From Campylobacter blaseri (GTDB lineage Bacteria > Campylobacterota > Campylobacteria > Campylobacterales > Campylobacteraceae): a DNA stretch of 64,000 nucleotides. The position numbers were made by a program, and so were the translations under genes. Positions 18,890 through 28,792 of the stretch are shown piece by piece (within the stretch, counting starts at the first letter, position 1; each line of letters starts with the position of its first letter). The DNA lies in contig NZ_CP053841.1 of assembly GCF_013201895.1 (NCBI RefSeq), forward strand, positions 1,488,001 to 1,552,000, given 5' to 3'. The notes beneath the pieces are model-generated. The model was not told where the DNA came from. It was given only the letters and a program-made list of their open reading frames with translations, and ran no database searches.

Positions 18890-19365
18890 TCAAGTTTTAT
18901 AAATTTTATATAATCTTCCATAAATTACCAATCAGGGTTTCCTTGTTTATTAATGAGGCAACATTAGTTTCGCTCTTTTTAGATGTCCTAACGCGGCACC
19001 ATTTCCGCCCTAGCTAAACTTTTTCATCTGTATTTTTAATAAATGTATAACAAAAAGAGCTATTTTAGTATTTAAATTATCATTTTTAACACTTAAATAT
19101 TCTGACTTGTAAAAAACTATTTTTTTGATGAAAACCAGTTTGTGCATCAAGTCCTATCGTTATAACATTTCCAGTATCTAGCTTATATTTTACTTTGATT
19201 TTTTCAGATGAATAAGTTTATTCCATTATATATCGCCTCTAGTTATATAATGAATATTTCCTTATTCAGTATTTAATTTATCTTTATCAATTCCGCTACT
19301 TGCAGAACGGATATCAAAAATTCCTTCTTCGCCACCAATAAAAAACTCTTTCCACTTATATAATA
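18890..19365 (-). pseudogene. decayed specificity-subunit (hsdS-type) gene fragment
   Basis: Translating the minus strand from about 19362 gives a recognisable S-subunit start (LYKWKEFF, then GIFDIRSASSGIDKDKL), followed by stops, then GNIHYITRGD, then after a frameshift KYKLDTGNVITIGLDAQTGF, and near 18930 a decayed version of the NPDWQFMEDYIK helix that also occurs in the intact neighbour (20020-20060). There are several stops and frame changes, so it is not functional. It covers one target-recognition domain and the start of the spacer helix. This explains most of the 698-bp gap after lepA. Confidence 0.75.
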
Positions 19366-19408
19366 TTTAGTGTGTATTTATTTTTGTAATTTAATACAAT
19401 CGCCGAAA

Positions 19409-20467
19409 TTATATATAGTTTAGCATTTTTTCAATATTTTCTTTTTGTATATTCTTGACAAAATTACTCATATATTCAAAATTAGGATTTCCGTTTTCAT
19501 CTGCCGGCAAAATTAACTTTTCTCTTTTTATTCGAATATCATTTATTTCTCTATTAAATGAGTATTTTTCTTCTAATCTTTTTACTATGGTTGCCATAAA
19601 TAAATAGATATATTCATCTGCATTTTCATCATCAAGTTTTAAACTTGTTATATGGTCGCTTGCCACATATTCATATTTATGGTAAAAACAAGCTCCCACA
19701 CTACCGCTATTTGCAAGAGATAATGAATTGTCAAATTTTCTAATATTGTCATTATTTGATATAAAATTGTCTACACCATTGTTTAAGGCGCTTGATGAGA
19801 TATATGGAGTTTTTCCATCAATATGATTTGCTTTTGTAAGCCTTTTGCCTCTTTTAATTTCTCTAAAAATTGCTTTAAATTCAAAAACTTTCCAATTAAC
19901 ATTTTCATATTTAATGGAATTTAGTGTCTGCCCCCCCCCCGCAACATTTTTAAAAATTTCATCAAGTCTGTTTTGATAGTATTTTACAACTTTGTTTACT
20001 ATTTCTTTTTCTTCTTGTTTTATATAATCTTCCATAAATTGCCAATTAGGATTACCATTTTTATCTATTGGAAGCATTATTATTTGCGTAGAAATTCTAT
20101 CAGTAAAAGCTTTTCTGCCAAAAGCATATTTAGATTGATTTGTTTTTATCATGCTACTTAAAAATAGTCCATTATATTTATTTAAATTTTTATTTCCTAA
20201 CATAGTTATTTCGTCACTTGCAGTAAAATTTCCTTCAATGTAATAACTATCACAAAAAGTAGTAACAACAAGTTTATTATTTTCTATAAATAAAGGGTTA
20301 TTTATAAAATCCGTTATTCCATTATTGCTACTTGTTGCAGATATATATGGAACATCGCCTTTGTGTCTGTTTTTTTCAATTAGTCTTTTGCCTCTTTTTA
20401 TTTTAAATAAATCTTTAATTTTAAACTCTTTCCATTCAACATCTTGTAAGGTTAATTTATTTTTCAT
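19409..20467 (-). CDS. restriction-modification specificity subunit, phase-variable (type IIB/I S protein)
   Basis: 352 residues. Two similar halves each open with KRGKRL...PYIS...NNG (about residues 25-50 and 205-231), i.e. two target-recognition domains, and each half ends in a helical dimerising spacer. A G10 tract on the coding strand (19931-19940) encodes Gly177-179 exactly between the halves. With 9 or 11 G, translation stops at residue 181 or 185, leaving a half subunit. The length is close to the B subunit of BcgI (341). It overlaps the upstream R-M gene by 11 bp. Full length (ON) here. Confidence 0.88.
   Translation of the reverse strand: MKNKLTLQDVEWKEFKIKDLFKIKRGKRLIEKNRHKGDVPYISATSSNNGITDFINNPLFIENNKLVVTTFCDSYYIEGNFTASDEITMLGNKNLNKYNGLFLSSMIKTNQSKYAFGRKAFTDRISTQIIMLPIDKNGNPNWQFMEDYIKQEEKEIVNKVVKYYQNRLDEIFKNVAGGGQTLNSIKYENVNWKVFEFKAIFREIKRGKRLTKANHIDGKTPYISSSALNNGVDNFISNNDNIRKFDNSLSLANSGSVGACFYHKYEYVASDHITSLKLDDENADEYIYLFMATIVKRLEEKYSFNREINDIRIKREKLILPADENGNPNFEYMSNFVKNIQKENIEKMLNYI
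19931..19940 (-). repeat. G10 homopolymeric tract (phase-variation switch) in specificity gene
   Basis: Ten consecutive C on the plus strand (G on the coding strand). Such tracts slip during replication. The next stops in both other frames follow within 5 codons. Confidence 0.9.
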
Positions 20468-22382
20468 TTTCTACCCCATTATCAATGCCAAATAAATATC
20501 CTCTGCCGTGAGTTATCATATTTACCTCAAAAGTAATATAATCAGCAATTGTCTTTCTAAAATCCTCATCGCTTGGAATTTCATCATTAAAATAATAAAA
20601 AGAGTGTAACCACTCATCGCTTGGCTCAATAGTAGTTTTAACACAAAATTTAGTTGGAGCTTCTATCTCATCAAACCAAACATCTAACAAATGTTGCTTT
20701 TTATCTTTAGCACTTGGAGTTTCAATAAGCCCTATATGTTTTGAAACTTCAAATCCATCATTTTCAAAATTTATAAACTTACATCTCTTATCTTTAGAAT
20801 GTGGAATACCTGCTATAAATACTGCTATACAAGGATTTGTTCCAACTCCATAAAAAGTATTTTTATTTAAAGTAATTACACCCTCTAAAGTATGTTTTTT
20901 TAAAATTTCTTCTTTTATTGTTTGCTCATCTTTTGTTTTTCCTGTAAATGTTGATTGCGGAACAATTACTGCAACTTTGCCATCTATAGTTACACTTTCT
21001 AATAAGTGTTTCGTAAAATTAATTTCATATAATGTTGGATTTGCCTTTGACCCCATAGAATAAGGTGGATTCATCATACCAACATTGCAGCCTTGCAATT
21101 GTAGTTTAGACGGATTTTGTGCTAAAAAATCCTTATTTTCAAGATTGCTTTTACCATCTCCTCTAAGTATCATATTTGTAGTTGCGATAGTGAACATATA
21201 ACTTTGTTCTTCTATTCCAAATAATTGATTTTTTCTGATGTTGTTTTGTTGACTTTTATCATTTGTTTTATTAATCATATTATGCATAGCCGCAATCAAA
21301 AACCCCGCTGTTCCACAACAAGGATCAATTACTTTATCATCCGGCTTTAAATCTAATAAATCACAAAAAAGCTCAGTTATATGCTTTGGCGTTAAAACTA
21401 TACCTAGGCTTTGCCCATCACCACCACTATAACTCATAAACTCACCGTAAAAACGACCTAAAAAATCCTCGGAAGATGAGTTAAATCTTATGCTTTTATA
21501 TATACTTTCATATAAAAACTCTGCAAAATACTTAATTGGAGTTTTTCCAAGAGTTGGGTTTATTTCGTTTATTTTTGTATTATCTCTTATGATTGAAAAT
21601 TGACTAAGTAGCTTATCTCTTTTAACATCAGGAGAAACATTTGCACGCCTTAAATTATTTTCTATTTGACTATATATTTTTTGTCCATCAGTTGTAATTT
21701 GATCACCTGTTAAATTATCAAGTAAAAAACCATGCTCTATCTCTTTAAGTGCCAATAAAATGCCTGAAACTATTAAAGGCTTGTTTTTATCCTCTATATT
21801 CCCATAATTTCTTATATCTTCATGTAAAATTTGTGCTTCTTTTAAAATCTCTACAGTTTGTTTTTCTATATCTGTTTTTTCTTTTAAAATTTCTCTTGTG
21901 TAGTATTCTAAAATATTATCTTCGCTAAAAGAGATAAGAGTTTCAAGTTCTGGCAACTCTTCATAACTACATCTTTCATCAATAAAAAGCGGTGATATTT
22001 TATGAATTTTCTTATCACCACTTATTCCTAATGCTATAACTTTTTTGTAATTTGTATTTTTAATAATATGTTTACCATAAAACAAAGCACCATTTACAGC
22101 ACAATCTGTAATACTTTTAACATCTTCCGCAATTAAATTTTTTTCATCTCTTGCTATATGTTTATCTACACTCGCTTTATCTTCTATAACTATCACAAAA
22201 TCTTTTACGATACCTATATATTCAGGAAACCCGACTTTACCAGTACCTCTTTTTGAAGCTGTTTTTAGTGCATTATCTATCTGCGATATATCACTGCCTT
22301 GTGGAGTCAATTTATCTTCTATACCAGCATCTTTTAATAATTCATAAACCCAAAAATCAGTTCTTGTTTCTTTTTTAGCCAT
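20457..22382 (-). CDS. fused restriction endonuclease/N6-adenine methyltransferase subunit (BcgI-A-like, type IIB)
   Basis: 641 residues. The N-terminal ~160 residues carry a PD-(D/E)xK-like nuclease motif: Pro53-Glu54 and then Glu67-Asp68-Lys69 in VIVIEDK. The HsdM-type methyltransferase follows, with AdoMet motif I DPCCGTAGF (353-361) and catalytic NPPY (438-441). No separate hsdR is present. Size and the nuclease-plus-M fusion match BcgI subunit A (about 637 residues), which works with an S subunit and cuts on both sides of its site. It overlaps the S gene by 11 bp. A plain type I HsdM is less likely. Confidence 0.8.
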   Translation of the reverse strand: MAKKETRTDFWVYELLKDAGIEDKLTPQGSDISQIDNALKTASKRGTGKVGFPEYIGIVKDFVIVIEDKASVDKHIARDEKNLIAEDVKSITDCAVNGALFYGKHIIKNTNYKKVIALGISGDKKIHKISPLFIDERCSYEELPELETLISFSEDNILEYYTREILKEKTDIEKQTVEILKEAQILHEDIRNYGNIEDKNKPLIVSGILLALKEIEHGFLLDNLTGDQITTDGQKIYSQIENNLRRANVSPDVKRDKLLSQFSIIRDNTKINEINPTLGKTPIKYFAEFLYESIYKSIRFNSSSEDFLGRFYGEFMSYSGGDGQSLGIVLTPKHITELFCDLLDLKPDDKVIDPCCGTAGFLIAAMHNMINKTNDKSQQNNIRKNQLFGIEEQSYMFTIATTNMILRGDGKSNLENKDFLAQNPSKLQLQGCNVGMMNPPYSMGSKANPTLYEINFTKHLLESVTIDGKVAVIVPQSTFTGKTKDEQTIKEEILKKHTLEGVITLNKNTFYGVGTNPCIAVFIAGIPHSKDKRCKFINFENDGFEVSKHIGLIETPSAKDKKQHLLDVWFDEIEAPTKFCVKTTIEPSDEWLHSFYYFNDEIPSDEDFRKTIADYITFEVNMITHGRGYLFGIDNGVENEK

Positions 22383-22613
22383 TTATTTGCCTTATTAATT
22401 TATTATATTGGTTAAAATATCTATTTATACTTTTAATGCTAAATTTTGCTAATAAAATAAGTATAAAATAAAATTTCAGATTAGAAATTTGTATGGATAT
22501 TTATAAAATTTACTAACTTTTAAAATATATAAGATAAAAATAATCACACCACAAACTACAAAATATAATACTTATTTACAATTTTTGATATAAATAAGCA
22601 TTAATTTGTAAAT

Positions 22614-23549
22614 TTAAACAAACAAACTATTTACGCTCTCGTCGTGATAAACTCTTCTTATTACTTCTCCAAAAAGCGGTGCTACGCTTATGATTTTTAT
22701 CTTTTCACTACCTGGTTCATCTTTTATAGGAATTGTATCGGTTACAACAAGCTCATCAAGTGCCCCGCTTGCTAAATTTTCATAAGCTTTACCACTAAGT
22801 ACAGGATGGGTGCAAAATGCCATAACACTTGTTGCCCCTCTTTCTTTAAATGCTGCTGCTGCTTTTACTATAGTTCCAGCAGTGTCAATCATATCATCAA
22901 CCAAGATAACATCTTTTCCATTTACATCGCCTATTATATTCATTACTTCACTCTTGTTGGCTTCTTCGCGTCTTTTATCTACTATAACCATATCAAGACC
23001 TATTTTCTTAGCCAAACTTCTAGCTCTTGCTACACCACCAACATCAGGACTTGCTACAATTGGGTTTTTAAGATTTTTAAATTTCAAATAATCCATAAAA
23101 ACAATAGAACCATAAAGGTTATCAACTGGAATATCAAAAAATCCTTGAATCTGCCCTGCGTGCAAATCCATAGTTGCAACTCTATTAATGCCTGCAGTTT
23201 GGAGCATATTTGCTACAAGCTTTGCTGTAATTGGAACTCTTGGGGCTGCTTTTCTATCTTGTCTTGCATAACCAAAGTATGGAATGATAGCAGTTATTGA
23301 GCTTGCGCTACTTCTTTTTAGCGCATCGCTTAAGATTAAAAGTTCCATTAAATTTTCGTTTGCAGGAGCACAGGTTGGCTGAATTACAAAAACATCCTTT
23401 CCGCGGACACTTTCCCCTATTTGAACACTTATCTCACCATCACTAAATCTTTTTATACTAACATCACTTAATGGCAAAGATAGATATTTTGAAATTTTTT
23501 TAGAAAATTCAACATTTGCAGTCCCAGAGAAAATTTTATAGCCTCGCAT
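22614..23549 (-). CDS. prs: ribose-phosphate pyrophosphokinase
   Basis: 311 residues, standard length. Makes PRPP from ribose-5-phosphate and ATP for nucleotide, histidine and tryptophan synthesis. Segments KRFSDGEISVQI, the ATP loop GYARQDRK, the histidine MDLHAGQIQGFF and PRPP loop VDDMIDTAGT are intact. It is the conserved gene bordering the variable restriction locus on one side and the sialic-acid locus on the other, which it may have helped to anchor by recombination. Confidence 0.97.
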   Translation of the reverse strand: MRGYKIFSGTANVEFSKKISKYLSLPLSDVSIKRFSDGEISVQIGESVRGKDVFVIQPTCAPANENLMELLILSDALKRSSASSITAIIPYFGYARQDRKAAPRVPITAKLVANMLQTAGINRVATMDLHAGQIQGFFDIPVDNLYGSIVFMDYLKFKNLKNPIVASPDVGGVARARSLAKKIGLDMVIVDKRREEANKSEVMNIIGDVNGKDVILVDDMIDTAGTIVKAAAAFKERGATSVMAFCTHPVLSGKAYENLASGALDELVVTDTIPIKDEPGSEKIKIISVAPLFGEVIRRVYHDESVNSLFV

Positions 23550-23635
23550 TTTAACCTTTCAAATTAATTGTGCAAATTTTATCTAATCTTAGCTTTAAAA
23601 AGCTATAAAATTTTATATTTTGACTAAATCAAATC

Positions 23636-24715
23636 CTAACTTTCTTCTAAATTTTTTATGGTTTTTTTGAACTCATCTATAGTTTTTGGGATAAAAATTT
23701 TACTTTTATCGTAATAGGATGCAATTATCTTTTGAATGATATTTTCTAAATTATCTATTTTTACATTAAAAATTTTATATGTAAAAATCAAATATGGCTC
23801 CATATCATACATAATTTTTGGAGTAAAAAGAGTAGTTGAAAAAGCAGATATTAGGATTTTTTTATCATTTATATCAAAACATTCAAGTTCCCAAATATTG
23901 TTATTTTTATCTAATTTTATGTCAAAATTTTCATAATTTTTAACTAACTCTCTTGGATGTTTTTTTATTATTGAATTTGATTTTGGCAATGAGTTTAAAA
24001 GTTCAGTCTCAACTTCATCAAAAGATAAAATTCCTCTTTCACTTAAAGGTTGAGTAAAATATATAATTTTATTATCCTTATAATTATGATTATCCTTATA
24101 ATTATGATTATCCTTATAATTGGTAATTAATTTTAACTCATAAATCATTTTAGAATTTAGTTTCGGAATTTTACAAATATTTTCAAAATTATATAATATA
24201 AAATTTGGCTCATATAAATATATTTGTTTAGGCTTTTTAAAAATGCTCTTATTTGCAAAAAAATTATCAAAAAACTCAAGATAGAATGTTTTTTGCAAAT
24301 TGCTGTAATTTAAATATGTACCAAGTCCGTCCTCCACAATGATGCAACTACTATTTTTGATAGCAATAACAAAAGCCATGGCAAAATATGTATATGATGA
24401 GAAATATATATTTTTATATTTACTAAACTCTATTTTTTTACCATCTTTTATGTAATTATTAATTAATTTTTTACCAAAAACAAGACAAAACAATTTATAA
24501 AATTTTGATTTATAAAATTTCGTATAGTCCTTAACAATATAAACATTATTAAATATTTTTTTGTCAATCAAAATTTCAGCCATTTCGTCACAACCACTAA
24601 AAATATCAAGAATTACAATATCATTGTTTTTATTTTTTATTTCTTTGTCGTTTAAAACCAAATTTATGGAGTTCAACACATGATAAGATGTTTCACATAC
24701 AAAAATATTATTCAT
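23636..24715 (-). CDS. putative sialyltransferase (GT52/GT38-like motifs)
   Basis: About 359 residues from the ATG at 24715, which overlaps the flippase stop as ATGA (an ORF start at 24748 lies inside that gene). It contains the bacterial sialyltransferase motif set in order: acidic EDG (about residues 128-130, in VEDGLGTY), HP (253-254, in KKHPRE), and a Ser-Thr pair (about 293-294, in FSTTLF). A FTQPLSE segment is also typical of GT52-like proteins. It would transfer CMP-sialic acid made by the upstream neBCA genes. An in-frame 18-bp tandem repeat (about residues 199-215) lies mid-protein. The linkage and acceptor are unknown. Confidence 0.7.
   Translation of the reverse strand: MNNIFVCETSYHVLNSINLVLNDKEIKNKNNDIVILDIFSGCDEMAEILIDKKIFNNVYIVKDYTKFYKSKFYKLFCLVFGKKLINNYIKDGKKIEFSKYKNIYFSSYTYFAMAFVIAIKNSSCIIVEDGLGTYLNYSNLQKTFYLEFFDNFFANKSIFKKPKQIYLYEPNFILYNFENICKIPKLNSKMIYELKLITNYKDNHNYKDNHNYKDNKIIYFTQPLSERGILSFDEVETELLNSLPKSNSIIKKHPRELVKNYENFDIKLDKNNNIWELECFDINDKKILISAFSTTLFTPKIMYDMEPYLIFTYKIFNVKIDNLENIIQKIIASYYDKSKIFIPKTIDEFKKTIKNLEES
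24071..24121. repeat. 18-bp tandem repeat, about 2.9 copies
   Basis: Unit ATTATCCTTATAATTATG (24071-24088, 24089-24106, then a partial copy to 24121). On the coding strand it reads NYKDNH repeated. Because the unit is a multiple of three, copy-number change keeps the frame. Confidence 0.9.
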
Positions 24716-25986
24716 AAGGCTCGCTTTTTGTATTTTAATAAATTCCAAGGCATAGGATAGACTTTATTTGAATATATCCAAGTAAATATAAAAATAATAA
24801 AATTAGTAATAACTAAAGAATAAACAGCGCCAAAAAGTCCAAATTTTCCAACAAAAACATATAAAAAAACTAAATGCAACAATGATGATATAAATGTTAT
24901 CGCGGCAAGACCTTTAGTTTTTTTAACATAAAAAATATAATTAGTCACAACTAAATACATTCCACTAAAACTAAATGCAATAGTAAAATAAATAACATAT
25001 TTTGAAGCAACGATAAAATCATTTCCAACATAAAATTTCATAAATAAGCCTAAAAACAGCCCACTAATAACGCCTAATAAAATAAAAATAAAAAAGCATA
25101 AATATGAAAACTTTACCATTTTTATCTTTTCATTTATAGATGGATTTGTTGATAAAGTCTTAAAAAGCTCTGGAATATATGCTTTATTAAAAGATGCAGT
25201 TATTAAATTCATAATCATACCAAATTGATAAGCAGTTGCATAAATTCCGACCTCATTAGCTCCAAGAATATCTTTTATAATCAACCTATCAGCACTAGTT
25301 ATAATAAATCCAGCAATAGCATGTGGCATAAGCGGAATACCAAAATTTAAAGCCTCTTTTATATATTCTAAGTTAATATTAAATTTAAAATAGTCCCTTC
25401 TGTATATTAGCACTATACTTATTAATCCAAAAACAAATGATGTAAGAAATATAGCTATAATTTGTCCCTGCCATTTTAATTTAAAAACAACAACCATTAG
25501 AATAATAGTTATAAACATGACTACAGCATTTAAGATTTGATAAATTCCATATTTTTTAGGTTTTTGTTCCATCATCCAAAGATTTAAATTTATAGTTGTA
25601 AAAAATCCAAAAAAGGATGTAAAAATAGCTAAAACTTGCCAAGTATAATTAAGGTCAAACTTACTATATATAAAATCCTTAAAAATAAATACGAAAATAA
25701 ATACGAAAATAAAGGAAAAAAATAGTATTAAAATACAATTTGCAATAAAATTAGATAGCTCTTCTTTTTGCATTTTTGAAAAATTTGTATTTATAATACC
25801 GACAACGCTAAACCCTATAAAAATACTAAAAATACCAACTAAAACACTAAATATAGATATATAACCATAATCTTGTGGTGATAGGTATCTAGTAAGTATA
25901 GCTATCATTATAAATGGAATAAGCTTATTAAAAATATCAATAAACAAATAGGTTGATAAGTTATTAAATAAATTTTTAAAATACAT
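24712..25986 (-). CDS. polysaccharide flippase (Wzx/MATE-like)
   Basis: 424 residues, almost entirely hydrophobic with about 12 predicted membrane segments and short loops, the layout of the oligosaccharide flippases of the MOP superfamily. It would move lipid-linked or assembled glycan across the inner membrane. It lies between neuA (1 bp gap) and the sialyltransferase (ATGA overlap), so it probably serves the sialylated glycan. No Wzy polymerase or ABC capsule export genes are in the window. Confidence 0.8.
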   Translation of the reverse strand: MYFKNLFNNLSTYLFIDIFNKLIPFIMIAILTRYLSPQDYGYISIFSVLVGIFSIFIGFSVVGIINTNFSKMQKEELSNFIANCILILFFSFIFVFIFVFIFKDFIYSKFDLNYTWQVLAIFTSFFGFFTTINLNLWMMEQKPKKYGIYQILNAVVMFITIILMVVVFKLKWQGQIIAIFLTSFVFGLISIVLIYRRDYFKFNINLEYIKEALNFGIPLMPHAIAGFIITSADRLIIKDILGANEVGIYATAYQFGMIMNLITASFNKAYIPELFKTLSTNPSINEKIKMVKFSYLCFFIFILLGVISGLFLGLFMKFYVGNDFIVASKYVIYFTIAFSFSGMYLVVTNYIFYVKKTKGLAAITFISSLLHLVFLYVFVGKFGLFGAVYSLVITNFIIFIFTWIYSNKVYPMPWNLLKYKKRAL

Positions 25987-25987
25987 T

Positions 25988-26656
25988 TTATCTTGTTAGC
26001 ACTTTTTCACACTTAATAATATCTTCATAGCTATCAATATCTATACTTTTTTCATCACTCATAACAAAAGCCACACAGTCATCACTAAATAACTGTTCAT
26101 TTTCTAAAAAATATCTATAATCAACTATATAAATTGCACCATTTGGCATATATAATTTTGGCAAATCTTGTCTTCTTGTAAATGGAAATTTAGGATTGTT
26201 TATCGGCTCTAATTTATTATCATTTAATAAAAATGATTTAAGAAATTTATTATCGACCTCTTTAACACTAATTAAAGATTTAGATTTTTTATCCAAATAC
26301 ATCTTGATTGCACTATCTATATCACTTGAATTTCTAAGTGGAGAAGTTGGTTGTAAAAATACAATAAAATCAAAATTTTCATTTAAGGTTTTCAAAGCAT
26401 GTGTAATAACTGGTTCACTAGGAGTATAATCAAGAGCCAATTCATCCGGTCTTTTAATGATTTGTGAACCATAATTTTTAGATATTTCTAAAATTTCATC
26501 ATCATCACTGCTTACAATAGTTTTTGTTATGTATTTTGACTTTAAACTTGCCTCAATACTCCAAGCTATTAATGGCTTGTTGTACAAAGGAAATATATTT
26601 TTCCCTTTAAAGCCTTTCGAGCCTCCGCGTGCTGGTATTATTGATAAAATATTCAT
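25988..26656 (-). CDS. neuA: CMP-N-acylneuraminate cytidylyltransferase
   Basis: 222 residues from the ATG at 26656, which overlaps the neuC stop as ATGA; a longer reading from 26695 would start inside neuC. The N-terminal nucleotide-binding motif is IPARGGSKGFKGKN, followed by KPLIAWSIEA and FLQPTSPLR, the standard CMP-sialic acid synthetase signature. It activates sialic acid (or a related nonulosonic acid) as the CMP donor for the sialyltransferase downstream. Confidence 0.9.
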   Translation of the reverse strand: MNILSIIPARGGSKGFKGKNIFPLYNKPLIAWSIEASLKSKYITKTIVSSDDDEILEISKNYGSQIIKRPDELALDYTPSEPVITHALKTLNENFDFIVFLQPTSPLRNSSDIDSAIKMYLDKKSKSLISVKEVDNKFLKSFLLNDNKLEPINNPKFPFTRRQDLPKLYMPNGAIYIVDYRYFLENEQLFSDDCVAFVMSDEKSIDIDSYEDIIKCEKVLTR

Positions 26657-27768
26657 ACTATATCCACAAAAATTTTCTGCAAAGGCGTATTCCAAACTTT
26701 ACTATTTCTTAAAATTTCTAAAAATTTAATAGCACTATTGCCATTTCCAAAATCAACACAATATTCAGCACTATCTTCCTGCAAAGCTATATTTATTGTT
26801 TTAATTATCTCCTCTTCTTTAAAGTCTATATTTTTTATATCTTTGCTTCTATTATTTTGTCTTGTACCTAGATTTATTGTCGGAATTTTATAATAAGGTG
26901 CTTCTCTTATCCCTGCACTTGAATTTCCTATTATAAATTGTGAATTTTTAAGCAGTGTTAAAAAATATTCAAATCTGATAGATGGAAAAATTTTGAACTT
27001 AGCATTATTTTTAAATCTGTCATATTCATTTAAAATAATATCACTACCAACATCGTTGTTTGGATATATTACAATATAATTTAAATCACTTTTTATCAAA
27101 CTGTTACAAAAAATTTTAACTTGCTTTGGTAAAATTTTAAGCTCAGTAGTTACAGGGTGAAATAAAGCAATAGCATATTTTTCAAAACTAATCCCATAAT
27201 ACTCTTTTGCTAATTTTATACTTGGCAAATTTGGACTACTCATTAAATCAATATCAGGACTTCCAATATTAAAAATACTACTATTTTTTTCTCCCATTTG
27301 AATAAGTCTATTTTTTGCCTCTTCATTTGAAACTAAGTGTATATGAGAAATCTTTGATACACTATGTCTTATGAGCTCATCAATAGTTCCCGAAATTTCG
27401 CCACCTTCAATATGTGCTACTAAAATATTATTTAACGCTCCAACCATAGCTCCAGCCACAGCTTCAACTCTATCACCATGAACTACAATCATATCTGGCT
27501 TTATCTCTTTTATATATTTAGAAAATCCATTTATGGTATTTGATAAAATAATATCCATGCCATCACCACAGTTTATAAAAGGAAATATATTTTTAAATTT
27601 AGATTTATAAATTTCATTTATTGTATATCCATACTTTGAAAGCATATGCATACCAGTTACAAAAATGTAACTCTCAAATTCGCTATTTTCTAATATTTTT
27701 ATTAGAGATTTTATCTTCCCAAAATCAGCCCTAGTTCCACTTAAAAATACTATCTTTTTTTTATTCAT
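26653..27768 (-). CDS. neuC: UDP-N-acetylglucosamine 2-epimerase (hydrolysing)
   Basis: 371 residues. Makes N-acetylmannosamine from UDP-GlcNAc, the first dedicated step of sialic acid synthesis. SGTRADFGK at the N-terminus, VVHGDRVE near 100 and [18 protein letters not shown] are strongly reminiscent of the C. jejuni NeuC of the LOS locus. The C-terminal [21 protein letters not shown] segment is typical of hydrolysing 2-epimerases. It overlaps neuB by 8 bp. Confidence 0.92.
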   Translation of the reverse strand: MNKKKIVFLSGTRADFGKIKSLIKILENSEFESYIFVTGMHMLSKYGYTINEIYKSKFKNIFPFINCGDGMDIILSNTINGFSKYIKEIKPDMIVVHGDRVEAVAGAMVGALNNILVAHIEGGEISGTIDELIRHSVSKISHIHLVSNEEAKNRLIQMGEKNSSIFNIGSPDIDLMSSPNLPSIKLAKEYYGISFEKYAIALFHPVTTELKILPKQVKIFCNSLIKSDLNYIVIYPNNDVGSDIILNEYDRFKNNAKFKIFPSIRFEYFLTLLKNSQFIIGNSSAGIREAPYYKIPTINLGTRQNNRSKDIKNIDFKEEEIIKTINIALQEDSAEYCVDFGNGNSAIKFLEILRNSKVWNTPLQKIFVDIV

Positions 27769-28792
27769 CTATATCTTTCCATGATATAAGTGTATCATTT
27801 TTTATATCATTTTTACATACTTTTCCTATTAAATCTTTGTAAAACTCAGCTTTTATCTCGCCAATTCCTGGTCGTTTTACCCAAATATTTTCTTTACTAA
27901 ATTTTTCACCTTTTTTAATATCTTTAATACTAACAACACTAGCAAAGGCAAAATCAATAGTAACTTGCTCTTCTTTTGCTGCTTCTTTTTTTCCGCCTCT
28001 CATTAAAGCAAGTTCTTTACTGCCTTCAATTAACTCTTTTAAAGCTCTTGGATCCATTGAGTTTATTATATCAGGTCCTTTTCTTTGCATAGAATCTGTA
28101 AAATGTCTCTCTAAAATACAAGCACCAAGTGCAACAGCACCAAAACAAGCTAAATTTGATGTAGTGTGATCTGATAAACCAATAATTGCATCTGGAAATT
28201 CTCTCATCATCTCAACCATAGCACCAAGTCTTACTAAATGTGGTGGAGTTGGGTATAAATTTGTTGTATGCAAAAGTGCATACTCAATACTATATTTTTG
28301 CAAAATTTCAACAGTTTTTCTAATGGAATTTATATTATTCATACCCGTGCTTATTATCATTGGTTTTTTAAATTGTGCAATATGTTCTATTAAAGGATAA
28401 TTATTACATTCGCCCGAACCTATTTTATAAGCGCTTATATTCATTTTTTCAAGTCTATTAGCAGCCGCTCTTGAAAAAGGTGTGCTTATAAAAATCATTC
28501 CTTTTGACTCTATATATTCTTTAAGCTTAATCTCATCATCTTCATTTAATGCACACTCTTGCATTATTTCATATATTGATTTTTTTGCATTCCCAGGTAT
28601 GACTTTTTTTGCAGCCCCACTCATCTCATCATCAACAATATGGGTTTGATGTTTAATAACCTCTGCTCCACTTTTATGAGCTGCATCAACCATTTGCATT
28701 GCAGTTTTCAAATCCCCACCATGATTTATACCCAACTCGGCTATAACAAGTGGCGGATAATTTTTGCCTATTTTTCTATTTTGTATTTTCAT
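27761..28792 (-). CDS. neuB: N-acetylneuraminate synthase
   Basis: 343 residues. Condenses ManNAc with phosphoenolpyruvate to Neu5Ac. The N-terminal barrel ([50 protein letters not shown]) and the C-terminal antifreeze-like SAF domain (about 280-343) are complete. From memory it is very like C. jejuni NeuB1, the LOS sialic acid enzyme, more than the flagellar pseudaminic/legionaminic synthases. Its start overlaps the GT2 stop as ATGA. Confidence 0.93.
   Translation of the reverse strand: MKIQNRKIGKNYPPLVIAELGINHGGDLKTAMQMVDAAHKSGAEVIKHQTHIVDDEMSGAAKKVIPGNAKKSIYEIMQECALNEDDEIKLKEYIESKGMIFISTPFSRAAANRLEKMNISAYKIGSGECNNYPLIEHIAQFKKPMIISTGMNNINSIRKTVEILQKYSIEYALLHTTNLYPTPPHLVRLGAMVEMMREFPDAIIGLSDHTTSNLACFGAVALGACILERHFTDSMQRKGPDIINSMDPRALKELIEGSKELALMRGGKKEAAKEEQVTIDFAFASVVSIKDIKKGEKFSKENIWVKRPGIGEIKAEFYKDLIGKVCKNDIKNDTLISWKDIDE

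Noticed and set aside
20457-22382. Ordinary type I HsdM
   Set aside because: The N-terminal domain has a nuclease-like PE...ExK motif and there is no hsdR beside it, so a fused type IIB subunit fits better.
24071-24121. CRISPR array
   Set aside because: The repeat is an 18-bp tandem unit without spacers, inside a coding sequence. No CRISPR array or cas gene is seen in the window.
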